From: Archangium gephyra | Lineage (GTDB): Bacteria; Myxococcota; Myxococcia; Myxococcales; Myxococcaceae | NCBI GenBank assembly: GCA_003243425.1 | Contig: QFQP01000006.1 | Location: 124,001 to 188,000, forward strand | Reading direction: 5' to 3' | Length of the DNA stretch: 64,000 nucleotides | Shown here: positions 41,945 to 51,137 of the stretch, in pieces | How the letters are laid out: each line of letters starts with the position of its first letter | Numbering within the stretch: the stretch's first letter is position 1 | Notes under the pieces: generated by a model | Told to the model about the DNA's origin: nothing | Databases searched by the model: none | What the model saw: only the letters and a program-made list of their open reading frames with translations | Translations under genes and position numbers: made by a program

Positions 41945-44483
41945 TCAACGGCCCCTGAGCAGCGCGTGGCGAACGAGCACGTACACGTCACCGTTGGGCG
42001 CCGCGGCCACGGCAGAAGGTCGATCGGTGAGCCGGCCCACGGTACGAACCAGACCGAGCGGTGACACCGCGCGAAGCACGTTGTTCTCGGTGTCGGCGAC
42101 GAGCAGCGCTCCGTTGGGGTGCAACGCGAGCCCGAGTGGATGATTGAAGCGCGCGGCGCGGCCCGGCATGTCCACGTAAGCAGCCGCCGAGGTGCCGGCG
42201 ATGGTGCTGAGGCTCCAACCGCTGCTGCGGCGAATCATGTTGCCGTCGATGAAGGCCACGTCGCCGTTGGGCAGCAGCACCGGCGCGCGCGGCGCTTCGA
42301 GACCTGCGTCGGGAATGGTGCCGTCGACCGCCGAGGTGCCCGGTGATTCGAACACCAGGTCGCTGCTCCACTGCGCGTCGAAGCGAACGAAGACGCGTTG
42401 CGCAGAAAGCAGAACCACGTCGTTCGCGGTCGAAGACATCGCAGCCTGGCCCTGCGTGAACCACCCGCTCGGCGCGGGCCCCGCGTCACGCGTGACGACC
42501 AACGCCCCCGAGAAGGACACGTCACGCGACTGAGGGTCGAAGCGGTAGAGCCCGTACTCGTCGACGAACAGGCCACCGTCGAGCTGCACGAAGCGACCGG
42601 CCACCGTCCATGCTCCGCCGTCGAGGGCCGGCGAGAGCCCACGGAGCGGGCTGACGAAGCGCGTGATGGTCTGCACTCCGGCGTCGGCGTTCCACGAGCG
42701 GAAGGAACGGCCGAGTGAATCGGCGAAGAGCACTTCGCTCTGCGTGTCGACGGTGAGCGCGTCGTACGCCCCGGAGCTGAGCCCGAAGCCCGCGGTGACG
42801 TTGAGCCCGGCATCGGGCCCGAACCCATCGGCCGTTCCCGCGCGATCGACCGCGCCCGCGATGAACTCGCGACTTCCGTTGAGGCGCACCAGCGCGGTTC
42901 CACGCTCCATCGCGACGAGCCCCGCGTCTTCCTGCGCGATGAGGTTGAGCAGCATCGCGCCCGTGAAGGTCGACACGTGCTCCCAGACCTCGAGGCACGT
43001 GTTCGCGCCCTGCGCCGGCGTGAAGTGTCGTGGCGCGATGCCTCCGTCGAAGTACGCGAAGCCGTGCTCGCAGCCCGCGTCGGTCACGCGTGAATAGAAG
43101 GCGTTGTCTTCACGCACGCTCCACAACCTCGAGAGCTGGTCGGGAACGGTGCCGATGAGCGCCGGCGTTCCGCCATCGAGCGGCTGGGCGTACACGTCGC
43201 TGCCGTCGTTGAAGAGCAGCGCCGAACCGGTCGCGCCACCGAGCCGCTTGTCTCCCGAAGCGGTGAGCGGTCGCAGCCTCACCAACGTTCCGTCGGCGCG
43301 CAGCTCGGCCAGTTGACCGTCGGCGACGAGCCACACGCGGCGGTCCAGCGTGCGCACCACTTCGGCCACGCGCTCCAGCGTGCAGCCCGGCGCCAGCGTG
43401 CGCACCGCGCCGAGCGGCGTCAGTTCACGAACGCAGGCCCCGTGACCGTCGACGAACAGCACGTTGCCCCACGCGTCTGCCGACGCTGAGCGGACGAGCG
43501 CGAAGCCCGCGCTGCCGACACCGTCGCGCACCGCCGCCGTCTCGTCGGCGGTCACCAACGTCGACACCAGACCTCCCGGAGTCACCCGGCGCATGCCCTT
43601 CTTGTCGAACACCACCGTGGTTCCGAAGCGGTCGACGGTGATGACGCGATTCGAAAAGAAGCGTGCGTTGCTGCCGAGCCCGTCGACGTTGCCAGGGCCT
43701 CCGGCGACGCCGGCGAGCGCTTCGAAGCACAGCAGACCCGCGGGTCGTGGCCGCTCGACGCAACGACCGGTGATGCACACGTTCGATGTTCCCCGCACGC
43801 AGTCGTCGGCACCGCAGGGCACACCGTCGACCACCGGCACCACGCCGCAGCCGGTCGTCGCGTCGCACACCGCGGCCTGACAGAGGTCGGTCGGCGCCGC
43901 GCAGCTCACGGTGGAGTGCAGACAACCGGAGATCGCCGAACACGCGTCGCTGGTGCAGGGGTCTGCGTCGTCGCACAGGTCCTGTGCGCCCACGCACAAG
44001 CCAGCTCTGCAGTGGCCATCGCGCACGCAGGGCGCGGCGCAGGCGCTGTCTTCAGGTAGCGGCGTCACCACGCACGCGCCGGCCAACGGGTCGAACCGTG
44101 CGCCCGAGCACGGGTCTGGTGGCGCGCACGCGAGCGGCGCGAGGCCCTCGCCGGTCACCGCGACCACGGTCTGGTCGATGGTGAGGCTGACCTCGGCTGG
44201 GCCCGGGGGCGGTGGGCGTGAAGGTGACCTGCAGCTGAACGGCGTCGCCGCTGGCCACGGTGAAGCGTTCGATCGCAGCGAACGGCGCGCCGAGCTGCAC
44301 TTCGACACTGCGAGACGCGCGGCCGGGGTTGCTCACCGTGATGGAACGATCGCGGCTCGCACGGACGTAGACGCCTCCGAACGCGAGGTCGCCTTCGACG
44401 CGAAGCGCTTCCTGCGGCGTTCCGTTCACCGGAGGCACGGCGCACGCGACGGAGAAAAGGGCGAGCAGGGAGAGAACGCGCAC
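41945..44483 (-). pseudogene. Large lipoprotein with N-terminal ASH domain, Cys-rich segment and NHL-like propeller; apparent frameshift
   Basis: The coding unit begins at a GTG with a lipoprotein signal (VRVLSLLALFSVACAVPP) and an ASH-type domain (LRVEGDLAFGGVYVRASRDR). At the run of five G near 44205-44209 the frame must shift: one frame ends the sandwich at QLQVTFTPTAPGP, and the neighbouring frame continues AEVSLTIDQTVVAVTGEGLA. About 120 residues of Cys-rich sequence follow (SGCLHSTVSCAAPTDLCQA), then a long NHL/beta-propeller-like region (LALHPNGALLVADTENNVL). The total would be about 845 codons. A sequencing error in the G-run is as likely as a real mutation. Confidence 0.65.
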
Positions 44484-44526
44484 GAGCGCTACGACCCCTG
44501 GCCACCCGCAGCTGCGCAGTCGAATT

Positions 44527-46029
44527 TCAGATCGCGTGAACACCGGGCTTCCGGTTCCGCCACGGGCGCGCCTGCTCGAGCTGCGCGGCGAGCCTGAACA
44601 GCGTCGCTTCGTCACCGAACCTCGCGGTAAAACAGGCACCCATCGGCAGGCCGTCGTCGTTCCAGAACAACGGCACGCTCATCGACGGCTGCCCGGTCAC
44701 GTTCGCAATCGCAGTGAAGGGCGCGAAGCCGAACGCGCGCGACACGGCCTTCTCGACGAGCCCCGGGAGCTTCAGCGCGCTGGTGAGGTCGAAGCGCGCG
44801 GCGAGCTTCTGTGACGTCTTCTCGAAGCCCTTCGGTTCGAGCCCGCCGATGGCGACCGGTGGCTTGCCGAGCACCGGCGTGAGGAACACGTCGTAGCGGC
44901 TCATGAACCGGTGCACGTCGCGCGTCAGCTCATGCATGTCACGCAGCGCGACCGAGAAGTTGCCGCCCGAGAAGCGCGTTCGCCCGAGCATCGACATCAA
45001 CCACGTCGTGGTCTCGACGTCTGACGGCCGCACCGGCCGCTTCAAGTGCTGCTCGGCCACCATCAACTCGCCTGCGACGCCTGCGCAGTAGGTGGTGAAG
45101 AACGCGAGCGCGGCCTTCTCACTGTTCACCGGCGGCGCTTCTTCAACGCACTCGTGGCCCAGCGAAGTGAGCAACTTCACCGCGTCGTCGACAGAGCGTT
45201 TGCAGTCCGCGTTCTCCTCACCGGGCAGCAGCGGCTTGTGCGTGAACGCAATGCGTAGCTTCCCCGGTTCGCGCTTCGTCTCTTCCAGCCAGCGGCCGGT
45301 GAACGGTGGTGCGAAGTATTGCGAGGTGAGTTCGGGGCCGTGCGTCGCGTCGAGCAACGCCGCGCTGTCACGAACGCTCAACGTCAACGCGTGGTCCTGA
45401 CCCAGACCATGTGCACGCTCACTCGCGTCGGGGCCCACGGGGTTTCGTGCGCGCGTCGGCTTGAGCCCGAACACGCCATAGGCTGACGCAGGAATTCGAA
45501 TCGAACCGCCGGCATCACCGCCGTGCGCCATTGGCACCACGCGCGCGGCAACGGCAGCAGCAGAACCACCGGAGCTCCCGCCGGTCGTGTAGCCGTGCTT
45601 CCACGGGTTGTGCGTCGGCCCGTGAAGCTCGGGCTCGCACGTCGGCAGAATTCCCAGCTCGGAGCTGTTGGTGCGCGCGAAAGGCACGAGGCCCGCGGCG
45701 AGGTGACGCTCGAGCAGCGTGCCGGTCTTGTCGGGCACGTACGTCTCGTAGAGCCGCGTCGCGTTCTTGAGCGGCGAACCGGCCCACGGCAACGCGAGGT
45801 CTTTGAGCAGAAAAGGCACGCCGTGAAACGGGCCGTCGGGAAGACCGTTGGCGATGAGCGCTCGCGCGCGGTCGTGAAGCTCGAGCACCACCGCGTTCAA
45901 CTGCGGGTTCACTTCGGCGGTGCGGCGAATCGCTTCGTCGAGGAGCTCGGTCGCAGAGACCTGCTTCGTCTTCACCAGCTCTGCGAGACCCAGCGCGTCG
46001 TGCGAATCAAAAGCGTCGGCGATCGACAT
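44527..46029 (-). CDS. Amidase-signature family hydrolase
   Basis: This 500-residue enzyme has the Ser-cisSer-Lys triad of the amidase signature family: Lys76 in FLLKDLALP, the cis-Ser in TTGGSSGGSAAAVAAR (about residues 148-163) and the nucleophile Ser176 in HGGDAGGSIRIPAS. Related proteins include 6-aminohexanoate-cyclic-dimer hydrolase and other aliphatic or aryl amidases, so it cleaves an amide, but the substrate is unknown. It is not next to gatC/gatB, so it is not the tRNA amidotransferase subunit. The ATG at 46029 gives the usual short helix before the core. Confidence 0.88.
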   Translation of the reverse strand: MSIADAFDSHDALGLAELVKTKQVSATELLDEAIRRTAEVNPQLNAVVLELHDRARALIANGLPDGPFHGVPFLLKDLALPWAGSPLKNATRLYETYVPDKTGTLLERHLAAGLVPFARTNSSELGILPTCEPELHGPTHNPWKHGYTTGGSSGGSAAAVAARVVPMAHGGDAGGSIRIPASAYGVFGLKPTRARNPVGPDASERAHGLGQDHALTLSVRDSAALLDATHGPELTSQYFAPPFTGRWLEETKREPGKLRIAFTHKPLLPGEENADCKRSVDDAVKLLTSLGHECVEEAPPVNSEKAALAFFTTYCAGVAGELMVAEQHLKRPVRPSDVETTTWLMSMLGRTRFSGGNFSVALRDMHELTRDVHRFMSRYDVFLTPVLGKPPVAIGGLEPKGFEKTSQKLAARFDLTSALKLPGLVEKAVSRAFGFAPFTAIANVTGQPSMSVPLFWNDDGLPMGACFTARFGDEATLFRLAAQLEQARPWRNRKPGVHAI

Positions 46030-46121
46030 GGCAGAGCAGCGTACGTGACGAAACCGTCGTGCGGATGTCTGCACACACGCGCCTACTGAACGCCCGTCCT
46101 TTCATATCTATTGCGGGCTTT

Positions 46122-47048
46122 TCAGGGCCGTACGAACACCACCGGCATCAGCGGGTGGTCCGAGCCGCCGTCCGTCGGCAGCTCCACTGCTTCACTCGTG
46201 CGCAGCGTCGCGTCGACCCAGATCTGGTTCAGCCCTTCACCCACCGCGCGTGAGAACCCGCCGTCGGTGAAGGTGGCGCCGGTCTCGGACGGCTGCATGT
46301 TGAAGTCTCCAAGCACCACCACGAACCGACCTTTCGCGCGCTCGGCCTTCGCGATGGCCACCGCCGCGGCCAACTGCGCGTGACGCAGCGGCCCTTCGTC
46401 GTCGGCCTCGAGGTGCAGCGCCAGCAGCGAGAGCTTCGGTTGTACGAGCCGCACGACGACCACGGCCCTGGCCTCGATGCGGGCGGTGGCTCGCGCGTCG
46501 CGGTTGTGTGCCGCGAGCTCCTCGAGCGGGGCGTCAGCGAGCATCGCGTAGCGCTCGAGCGAGAGCGGCTGCACGTCGCCCGGCAACGCCACGACGACCG
46601 CTGACTCCACCGCGCGCCCACGCACCACCACGGCGTTTCCGTAGAAGGCGGTGGGCCTGGTGTCGATGCCAGTCGGGTCGAGCGTTTCGTCGGTGTCGGG
46701 AATGCCGCCGGCGAGCGCGATGCCGAAGACGACGGTGTCCGTGCCCAGCGTGCAGCGCAGCACGCCATCTTCCGTAACCGGCGCTGGCGAACAGTCAGCG
46801 AGCCCGGCTGCGTGTGCCGCGGTGTTGAGGTCGCCGCTTCGCATCACGCCGACGTCGACCTCCTGCAGCGCCGCGACGTCGATGTCTGCCAGCAGCTCGC
46901 TCTGGCGCGCGCGCACGGCAGGCACGCGGTAGAGATCTCCCGCGCCGTTCGCCGTGTTGAGCGACGCGATTCGTAGCCCTGCGTCCACGGCGGCCGGCTT
47001 CACGGCGCACCCCGACGCCAGGGTAAGCGCGACGAGCAGGCGAATCAT
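46122..47048 (-). CDS. Endonuclease/exonuclease/phosphatase-family lipoprotein
   Basis: This 308-residue exported protein starts with a lipobox (LLVALTLASGCAVKP) and has an EEP fold: LRIASLNTANGAG with the Asn, VAALQEVDVGVM with the metal-binding Glu, VVLGDFNMQPSE and GGSDHPLMPVVF near the end. Such enzymes hydrolyse phosphodiesters in DNA, phosphoinositides or sphingomyelin, so an extracellular nuclease or phospholipase role is possible. The ATG overlaps the stop of the upstream lipoprotein gene by four bases (ATGA), so translation is coupled. Confidence 0.8.
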   Translation of the reverse strand: MIRLLVALTLASGCAVKPAAVDAGLRIASLNTANGAGDLYRVPAVRARQSELLADIDVAALQEVDVGVMRSGDLNTAAHAAGLADCSPAPVTEDGVLRCTLGTDTVVFGIALAGGIPDTDETLDPTGIDTRPTAFYGNAVVVRGRAVESAVVVALPGDVQPLSLERYAMLADAPLEELAAHNRDARATARIEARAVVVVRLVQPKLSLLALHLEADDEGPLRHAQLAAAVAIAKAERAKGRFVVVLGDFNMQPSETGATFTDGGFSRAVGEGLNQIWVDATLRTSEAVELPTDGGSDHPLMPVVFVRP

Positions 47049-48148
47049 CGCGCGCGCGGTTTCGGCCAGAAGGTGACGGTGCGCGCAGTGTCGGAACGGA
47101 ACACCAGCTTCACGTCGGGGAAGGAATACAGCCGCGCGTGCGTGCCGACGTCGCTCTTGCTGATCAGCAGCAATGAACCGTTGCTCGAGTACGCCGCGAG
47201 ATCTCCGTCGGTGAAGCCGAGCTCCGGGAGCGGGCCTGCTTTGGTGACGGCGAGGCCGGTGTTGTGCGCGAACTCACCGCTGACCTGCCACACGTAGACG
47301 GTGTGCCCGTTGAACTCGACGCCCGTCCACGCGCCGTCGTCTTCGGTCTTCGCCTTCGCCGGTTTGAACTTGTCGAGCTGCTTCTGCGTCGCGTCGTCGA
47401 AGGTGTCGGTCTCGGAGTGAGAATCGAGCAGCTTGTCGCTCTTCACGCCGACGTCGGTCGCCGCGTCGAGCGCGCTGACGCCAAGGCCATAGTCCCAACC
47501 CGTCGTCGAGAGCTTCGTCTCGAAGCGCTTCCAGGCCGCGCCGTCACGCCTGTACGCGTGCACGAGCACCGGAATGCCTTCGGTGATCTCCGAGAGGTCG
47601 AAGGTCTGATCGCCCGACTTGATGGTGCCCTTCGCGTCTTCCGGCACCGCTTCTTCGAGCAGCGCGATGACGTCACCCTTCGTCGAGATGGCCACCTCTC
47701 GCAGCTCGTTCTTCTCGATGCTCGGCGGCGTGAGGGGCTCGGCCTTGCCGGTCTTCATGTCGACGAAGAACCAGCGCGGCTTGGCGTTCGGGTCGACGAC
47801 TTCGTCGGCGTAGGCCGGAGGCGTGGACGCCTGGCTCGAGTAGCCCGCGCTCTGCACGAGCTGGGGATCGAAGCCCACCACCGCCTTCGTGGTGTCGACG
47901 CTCCATGCGACGCGAAGGCCGACGCACGCGCCTTCGAAGGTGGCGAGCACCACGCGCTTCTCGGTGAGCGGGTCCTCCTGGCGCCACACGCACTTGCCGT
48001 CAGCCGCCTCGAAGACCGACAGCGTGTTCGGCGAGTCGAGCAGCGCGCGTTCGATCGGCTTCGGCGGCACCGGAGGACCGGCGTCGACGGTGTCTGACTT
48101 CTTGCAACCGACGAACACCACGACGACGGCCATCAGGAGCGCGCGCAT
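47045..48148 (-). CDS. Hypothetical lipoprotein coupled to the EEP-family gene
   Basis: The 367-residue product starts MRALLMAVVVVFVGCKK, a clear lipoprotein signal followed by a PPVPPKP linker. The mature part alternates beta strands and turns with frequent Asp/Lys (RWFFVDMKTGKAEPLTPPS, LLLISKSDVGTHARLYSF), suggesting a beta-propeller of weak repeats. No family was recognised. It shares four bases with the downstream EEP lipoprotein gene, implying a joint envelope function. The ATG at 48148 is preferred over a GTG two codons upstream. Confidence 0.65.
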   Translation of the reverse strand: MRALLMAVVVVFVGCKKSDTVDAGPPVPPKPIERALLDSPNTLSVFEAADGKCVWRQEDPLTEKRVVLATFEGACVGLRVAWSVDTTKAVVGFDPQLVQSAGYSSQASTPPAYADEVVDPNAKPRWFFVDMKTGKAEPLTPPSIEKNELREVAISTKGDVIALLEEAVPEDAKGTIKSGDQTFDLSEITEGIPVLVHAYRRDGAAWKRFETKLSTTGWDYGLGVSALDAATDVGVKSDKLLDSHSETDTFDDATQKQLDKFKPAKAKTEDDGAWTGVEFNGHTVYVWQVSGEFAHNTGLAVTKAGPLPELGFTDGDLAAYSSNGSLLLISKSDVGTHARLYSFPDVKLVFRSDTARTVTFWPKPRAR

Positions 48149-48163
48149 GCGCACCGAGATAAC

Positions 48164-48763
48164 TCAGTCGGCGGAGATTCCGTCGAACAACAGCTGCAAC
48201 GAGCCCATGAGCACCTCGGGCAGTTGCTCGATGGTGGCCACGCCGGAGATCCACCGGAGGAGCGTGGTGAAGTAGAGCTCGAAGCACACGGTGGCGATGG
48301 CCAGAGGCGCGACGTCGGCGCGAACTTCCCCGCGGGTCTGCGCTTTCTCGACCACCGTCGCGACGCGCTGGAGGAAGTGGAACGTGAGCGCGTTGATCTC
48401 GAGCGCGTTGGGCCCCGTGGCGCCGGGAAGACTGGCGACGAAGTGCCGCGCGAGCGGCTCGCGCACTTCGTACATCGCGTACAGCTTCGAGAAGATGTGA
48501 CGCAGCGACCGCGGCAACTTCGCGTTCTTCGGCAGCGTCTCGAAGGCTTCTTCCACGGCCACCCGCAGGTGCTCGTGCATGACGAGAAACAACAGGTCCT
48601 GCTTGTCGGGCGCGTAGAGGAACAGCGTGCCGGTGGCGATTTCAGCCTCGTCGGCGATCTCGCGGGTGGTGGTGTTCTCGTAGCCGCGCTTGCGGAAGAG
48701 CTTCTCGGCCGCGTCACGAAGTCGCGCGCGCTTCTCGAGTTTGTTGCTCTCTCGACGACCCAT
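48164..48763 (-). CDS. TetR-family transcriptional regulator
   Basis: This 199-residue regulator has an N-terminal TetR helix-turn-helix (RLRDAAEKLFRKRGYENTTT, then EIADEAEIATGTLFLYAPDK) and a C-terminal ligand-binding helical domain. The start ATG gives the standard dozen residues before helix 1. It is divergent from the Coq4-like gene across 167 bases and may repress it. It is followed by a lipoprotein gene on the same strand after 15 bases. No clear palindrome was found in the divergent gap. Confidence 0.9.
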   Translation of the reverse strand: MGRRESNKLEKRARLRDAAEKLFRKRGYENTTTREIADEAEIATGTLFLYAPDKQDLLFLVMHEHLRVAVEEAFETLPKNAKLPRSLRHIFSKLYAMYEVREPLARHFVASLPGATGPNALEINALTFHFLQRVATVVEKAQTRGEVRADVAPLAIATVCFELYFTTLLRWISGVATIEQLPEVLMGSLQLLFDGISAD

Positions 48764-48930
48764 GCCCGAGGTTCTTACTCGCCTGCGTTCGAGCCCACGC
48801 GAACCAATTCCCACGTCGTTCTTCGCGCTGGTGTTCGTCAAGCGCGACCGTGCGTTCCTCGTGACCGCCGAAGGCAACGACTGGCGACCATGAGCGGGGC
48901 TGATGCCTCGCGTGGCGAGCTGGCAGATAA

Positions 48931-49545
48931 ATGAGCATAATCAGTTTTGCCATGACGACCATGCGAGCAGCGCTCCGGCAGTACTTCGAAGACAACGGCT
49001 TCGGTGCAGACGGCGGGTATTCGGAGAAGTGGGCCGACTTCAAAGTCGGCCGGGTGCCGTTCCCGTTTCCCAACACCGAAGCGCGGAAGAAGGCGGTGAA
49101 GTTTCACGACCTGAACCACATCCTCACCGGGTACCGCACCGACATCGTGAGCGAGTTCGAGATCTCCGCGTGGGAGATCGGCGCCGGTTGCCGCAACTTC
49201 GCCGCCGCGTGGGTCATCAACCTCGCGGGCACAGCCGCCGGAACGTTTGCGGCTCCGATTCGTACCTTTCGCGCGTTCGTGCGCGGCCGTCGTCAGCGTG
49301 CGAGCTACTGGCTTCCGTACGAAGCCGCGCTCGAGCGCGAAGTCGACGACGTGAAGCGCGAGCTCGGGGTGAGCGAGGCGTTGCACGCAGTTCGCCTGAG
49401 TGACTTCGTGTTGTTCCCCTTCGCGTTCGTGGCGGGGCTCGCGGTCTCCACGGTGATGCTCAGCGTGCTGCTGTCGCCAGTCACGCTGCTGCTCTGGTGG
49501 CGTGGCCGTGCACTTCAGAGAGCGGGAACTTCTCCGACTGCATGA
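48931..49545 (+). CDS. Coq4-like protein
   Basis: This 204-residue protein contains FHDLNHILTGYRTDIVSEFE, which fits the Coq4 motif H-D-x-x-H-x11-E that binds zinc in ubiquinone biosynthesis complexes. Two or three hydrophobic segments follow (for example FVLFPFAFVAGLAVSTVML), suggesting membrane association. In yeast, Coq4 organises coenzyme Q enzymes; bacterial homologues are poorly studied. It is divergent from a TetR regulator. The start could be ATG 48931 or ATG 48952; neither has a strong ribosome-binding site. No other quinone gene is nearby. Confidence 0.65.
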   Translation: MSIISFAMTTMRAALRQYFEDNGFGADGGYSEKWADFKVGRVPFPFPNTEARKKAVKFHDLNHILTGYRTDIVSEFEISAWEIGAGCRNFAAAWVINLAGTAAGTFAAPIRTFRAFVRGRRQRASYWLPYEAALEREVDDVKRELGVSEALHAVRLSDFVLFPFAFVAGLAVSTVMLSVLLSPVTLLLWWRGRALQRAGTSPTA

Positions 49546-49641
49546 CGAGCGGTCGCGGAGCGTGCACGTGGCGGCACGTGTCGCGCGTGGCAGCGAGTCG
49601 ACCCCCGTCTGGCCGCGCCGCTCGAAGCTCCGCGAAGAGGC

Positions 49642-49815
49642 TCACGTGTCGCCGCGTTCGGCCTGCCACTTCGCCGCCCACATGTTGTCGACGAGGTTCG
49701 GATACTTGCGACCCGCCGCCTTCGCGCGAGCGCGGGCCGCTTCCTTCGCGGCCTCACTCAACTTCGTCTTCTTCTTTCCGGCCGGGCGCTTCTTCTTCCA
49801 CGGTTCAGTCGCCAT
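49642..49815 (-). CDS. Small basic protein, 57 residues
   Basis: On the minus strand an ATG at 49815 opens a 57-residue frame: MATEPWKKKRPAGKKKTKLS, then an Ala/Arg/Lys helix (EAAKEAARARAKAAGRK) and YPNLVDNMWAAKWQAERGDT. The AAGRKYPNLVDN core resembles a short conserved hypothetical protein seen with DNA- or RNA-binding-like basic tails in Gram-negative bacteria. The Lys-rich N terminus would bind nucleic acid. It is below common length cut-offs for gene calling. It ends the minus-strand run that begins with the ether-lipid operon, nine bases beyond the small membrane protein. Confidence 0.6.
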   Translation of the reverse strand: MATEPWKKKRPAGKKKTKLSEAAKEAARARAKAAGRKYPNLVDNMWAAKWQAERGDT

Positions 49816-49824
49816 GACGTCGTT

Positions 49825-50196
49825 CTAACGACTGAGCAACATGACACCGCCACCGCAGAACAACGCGACCGAACCCAGCCAATAGAACCGTGCCCACCGT
49901 TCCGCCGCACGACACGCTGTGCGCCGCCGCACGAAGAGCACCGTCGCGTTCACGCACAATGCGGCGATGAGTACCCACACCGGCGTCAAACCCGGACCGA
50001 GGAAGCGCATCACGCGCGCGTCGATGAACGCCACGAAGATGATGAACACCACGACGCCCATCGACTGCTGCGTCGCGGTCTCGAAGCGCTGATTCTCACC
50101 GGCAGACGCGCGCTCCAGAACCGAAGACGCGCGCCGCTGCGCTGCAAGCATCACCGCGAGCCCGCTCAACGCGAGCGTCGCGCCGATCCAGGTCAC
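49825..50196 (-). CDS. Small multi-pass membrane protein at the end of the ether-lipid operon
   Basis: The 123-residue protein has four predicted helices (TWIGATLALSGLAVMLAAQ, MGVVVFIIFVAFIDARVM, LTPVWVLIAALCVNATVLF and YWLGSVALFCGGGVMLL) joined by Arg-rich loops. It starts at a GTG overlapping the stop of the upstream SDR gene by four bases (GTGA), so it is translationally coupled to the ether-lipid genes. No family was recognised. It could anchor or partner the lipid enzymes. Confidence 0.65.
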   Translation of the reverse strand: MTWIGATLALSGLAVMLAAQRRASSVLERASAGENQRFETATQQSMGVVVFIIFVAFIDARVMRFLGPGLTPVWVLIAALCVNATVLFVRRRTACRAAERWARFYWLGSVALFCGGGVMLLSR

Positions 50197-51137
50197 GACG
50201 CGTGTCGCTGACGATTCGCGCGCAACCACGCCACCGTGTCGCTCAACGTCTGGCGGTCGCTGCGCGGGCGGTAGTCGAGCTCTTCGTGGCTCCACAACGT
50301 CTTGAGGCCCCAGTGATGCGTCGACATCTCGAGCACCACGGGGTCCGGCAACTTCTTGAGGCCCAGCTTCGCGAGCGAACCGACGACGAAGTCAGGCACG
50401 GCGGCCTTGTCGACCTTCACGCCCGCCACTTCACCCACGCGCTCGAAGAACGTGCGCAACGGCATCGCGTAGCCAGGCAGGTGGTACGTCTCGCGCCACT
50501 GCGACTTCTTCGACAGCCGCGCCAGCGCCGCCGCCACGTCGCGCACGTCGGTGAAGCCGATGCCACCCGACGGAATGAACGGCAGCCGGCCATCAATCAC
50601 CCGCGCCACGTTGGTCGTCGAACGGCCGAGTGTGTCGCCGGGCCCGAGCAGAATCGGAGGCCGCACCACCGTCATCTCCACGCCCAGCTGCTTTGCGAGC
50701 TTCCGCGACTGCTGCTCGGCGCGGATCTTCGACAGGTAGTACGGCCAACGACCGACCGTCTCTTCCGCGAAGCGCGAGTGCTCGTCGGCTTCGATGGTCG
50801 CGTGCGGGTAGCAACCCACCGTGCCCGACGTCGACACCAGCACCAGCCGCGCGTTCAACGCCTTCGCGGCGCGCACCATGGCCAACGCCGAATCGACGTT
50901 GAAGCGCATCATCTCGTCGGCGCCGTGACGGCTGTGGTGAATCATGCCCGCGGCGTGCACGAGCGTCTTCACGCCCTTCGCGCGCGGCAACCACGCGTCG
51001 ACGTCGACCGGCGTGCCGATGACCTGCTGCACCTTCGAGTCGAGCGGCGCACGCACGAGCGCCACCGCATCACCACCGAGGTACTCGAGGAGATTGCGAC
51101 CGAGGAACCCGCTGGCTCCCGTGACGAGCGTCTTCAT
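50193..51137 (-). CDS. Extended SDR, NAD-dependent epimerase/dehydratase-like; candidate alkyl-DHAP reductase
   Basis: This 314-residue protein has the extended SDR layout: MKTLVTGASGFLGRNLLEYL with the cofactor glycines, LVHAAGMIHHSR, the catalytic Tyr-x-x-x-Lys in WPYYLSKIRAEQ, and VVRPPILLGPGD. It is related to 3-beta-hydroxysteroid dehydrogenase and dihydroflavonol reductase-like proteins. The ATG overlaps the stop of the acyl-CoA reductase/acyltransferase fusion by four bases, and the gene is followed by a coupled membrane protein. In an ether-lipid operon the natural missing step is reduction of alkyl-DHAP to alkyl-glycerol-3-phosphate; that assignment is inference. Confidence 0.8.
   Translation of the reverse strand: MKTLVTGASGFLGRNLLEYLGGDAVALVRAPLDSKVQQVIGTPVDVDAWLPRAKGVKTLVHAAGMIHHSRHGADEMMRFNVDSALAMVRAAKALNARLVLVSTSGTVGCYPHATIEADEHSRFAEETVGRWPYYLSKIRAEQQSRKLAKQLGVEMTVVRPPILLGPGDTLGRSTTNVARVIDGRLPFIPSGGIGFTDVRDVAAALARLSKKSQWRETYHLPGYAMPLRTFFERVGEVAGVKVDKAAVPDFVVGSLAKLGLKKLPDPVVLEMSTHHWGLKTLWSHEELDYRPRSDRQTLSDTVAWLRANRQRHAS

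Noticed and set aside
46092..46122. GCCCG...CGGGC hairpin followed by TTTT as an intrinsic terminator
   Set aside because: The stem is only five bases with a 17-base loop, and on the plus strand no gene ends here. It is too weak to call.
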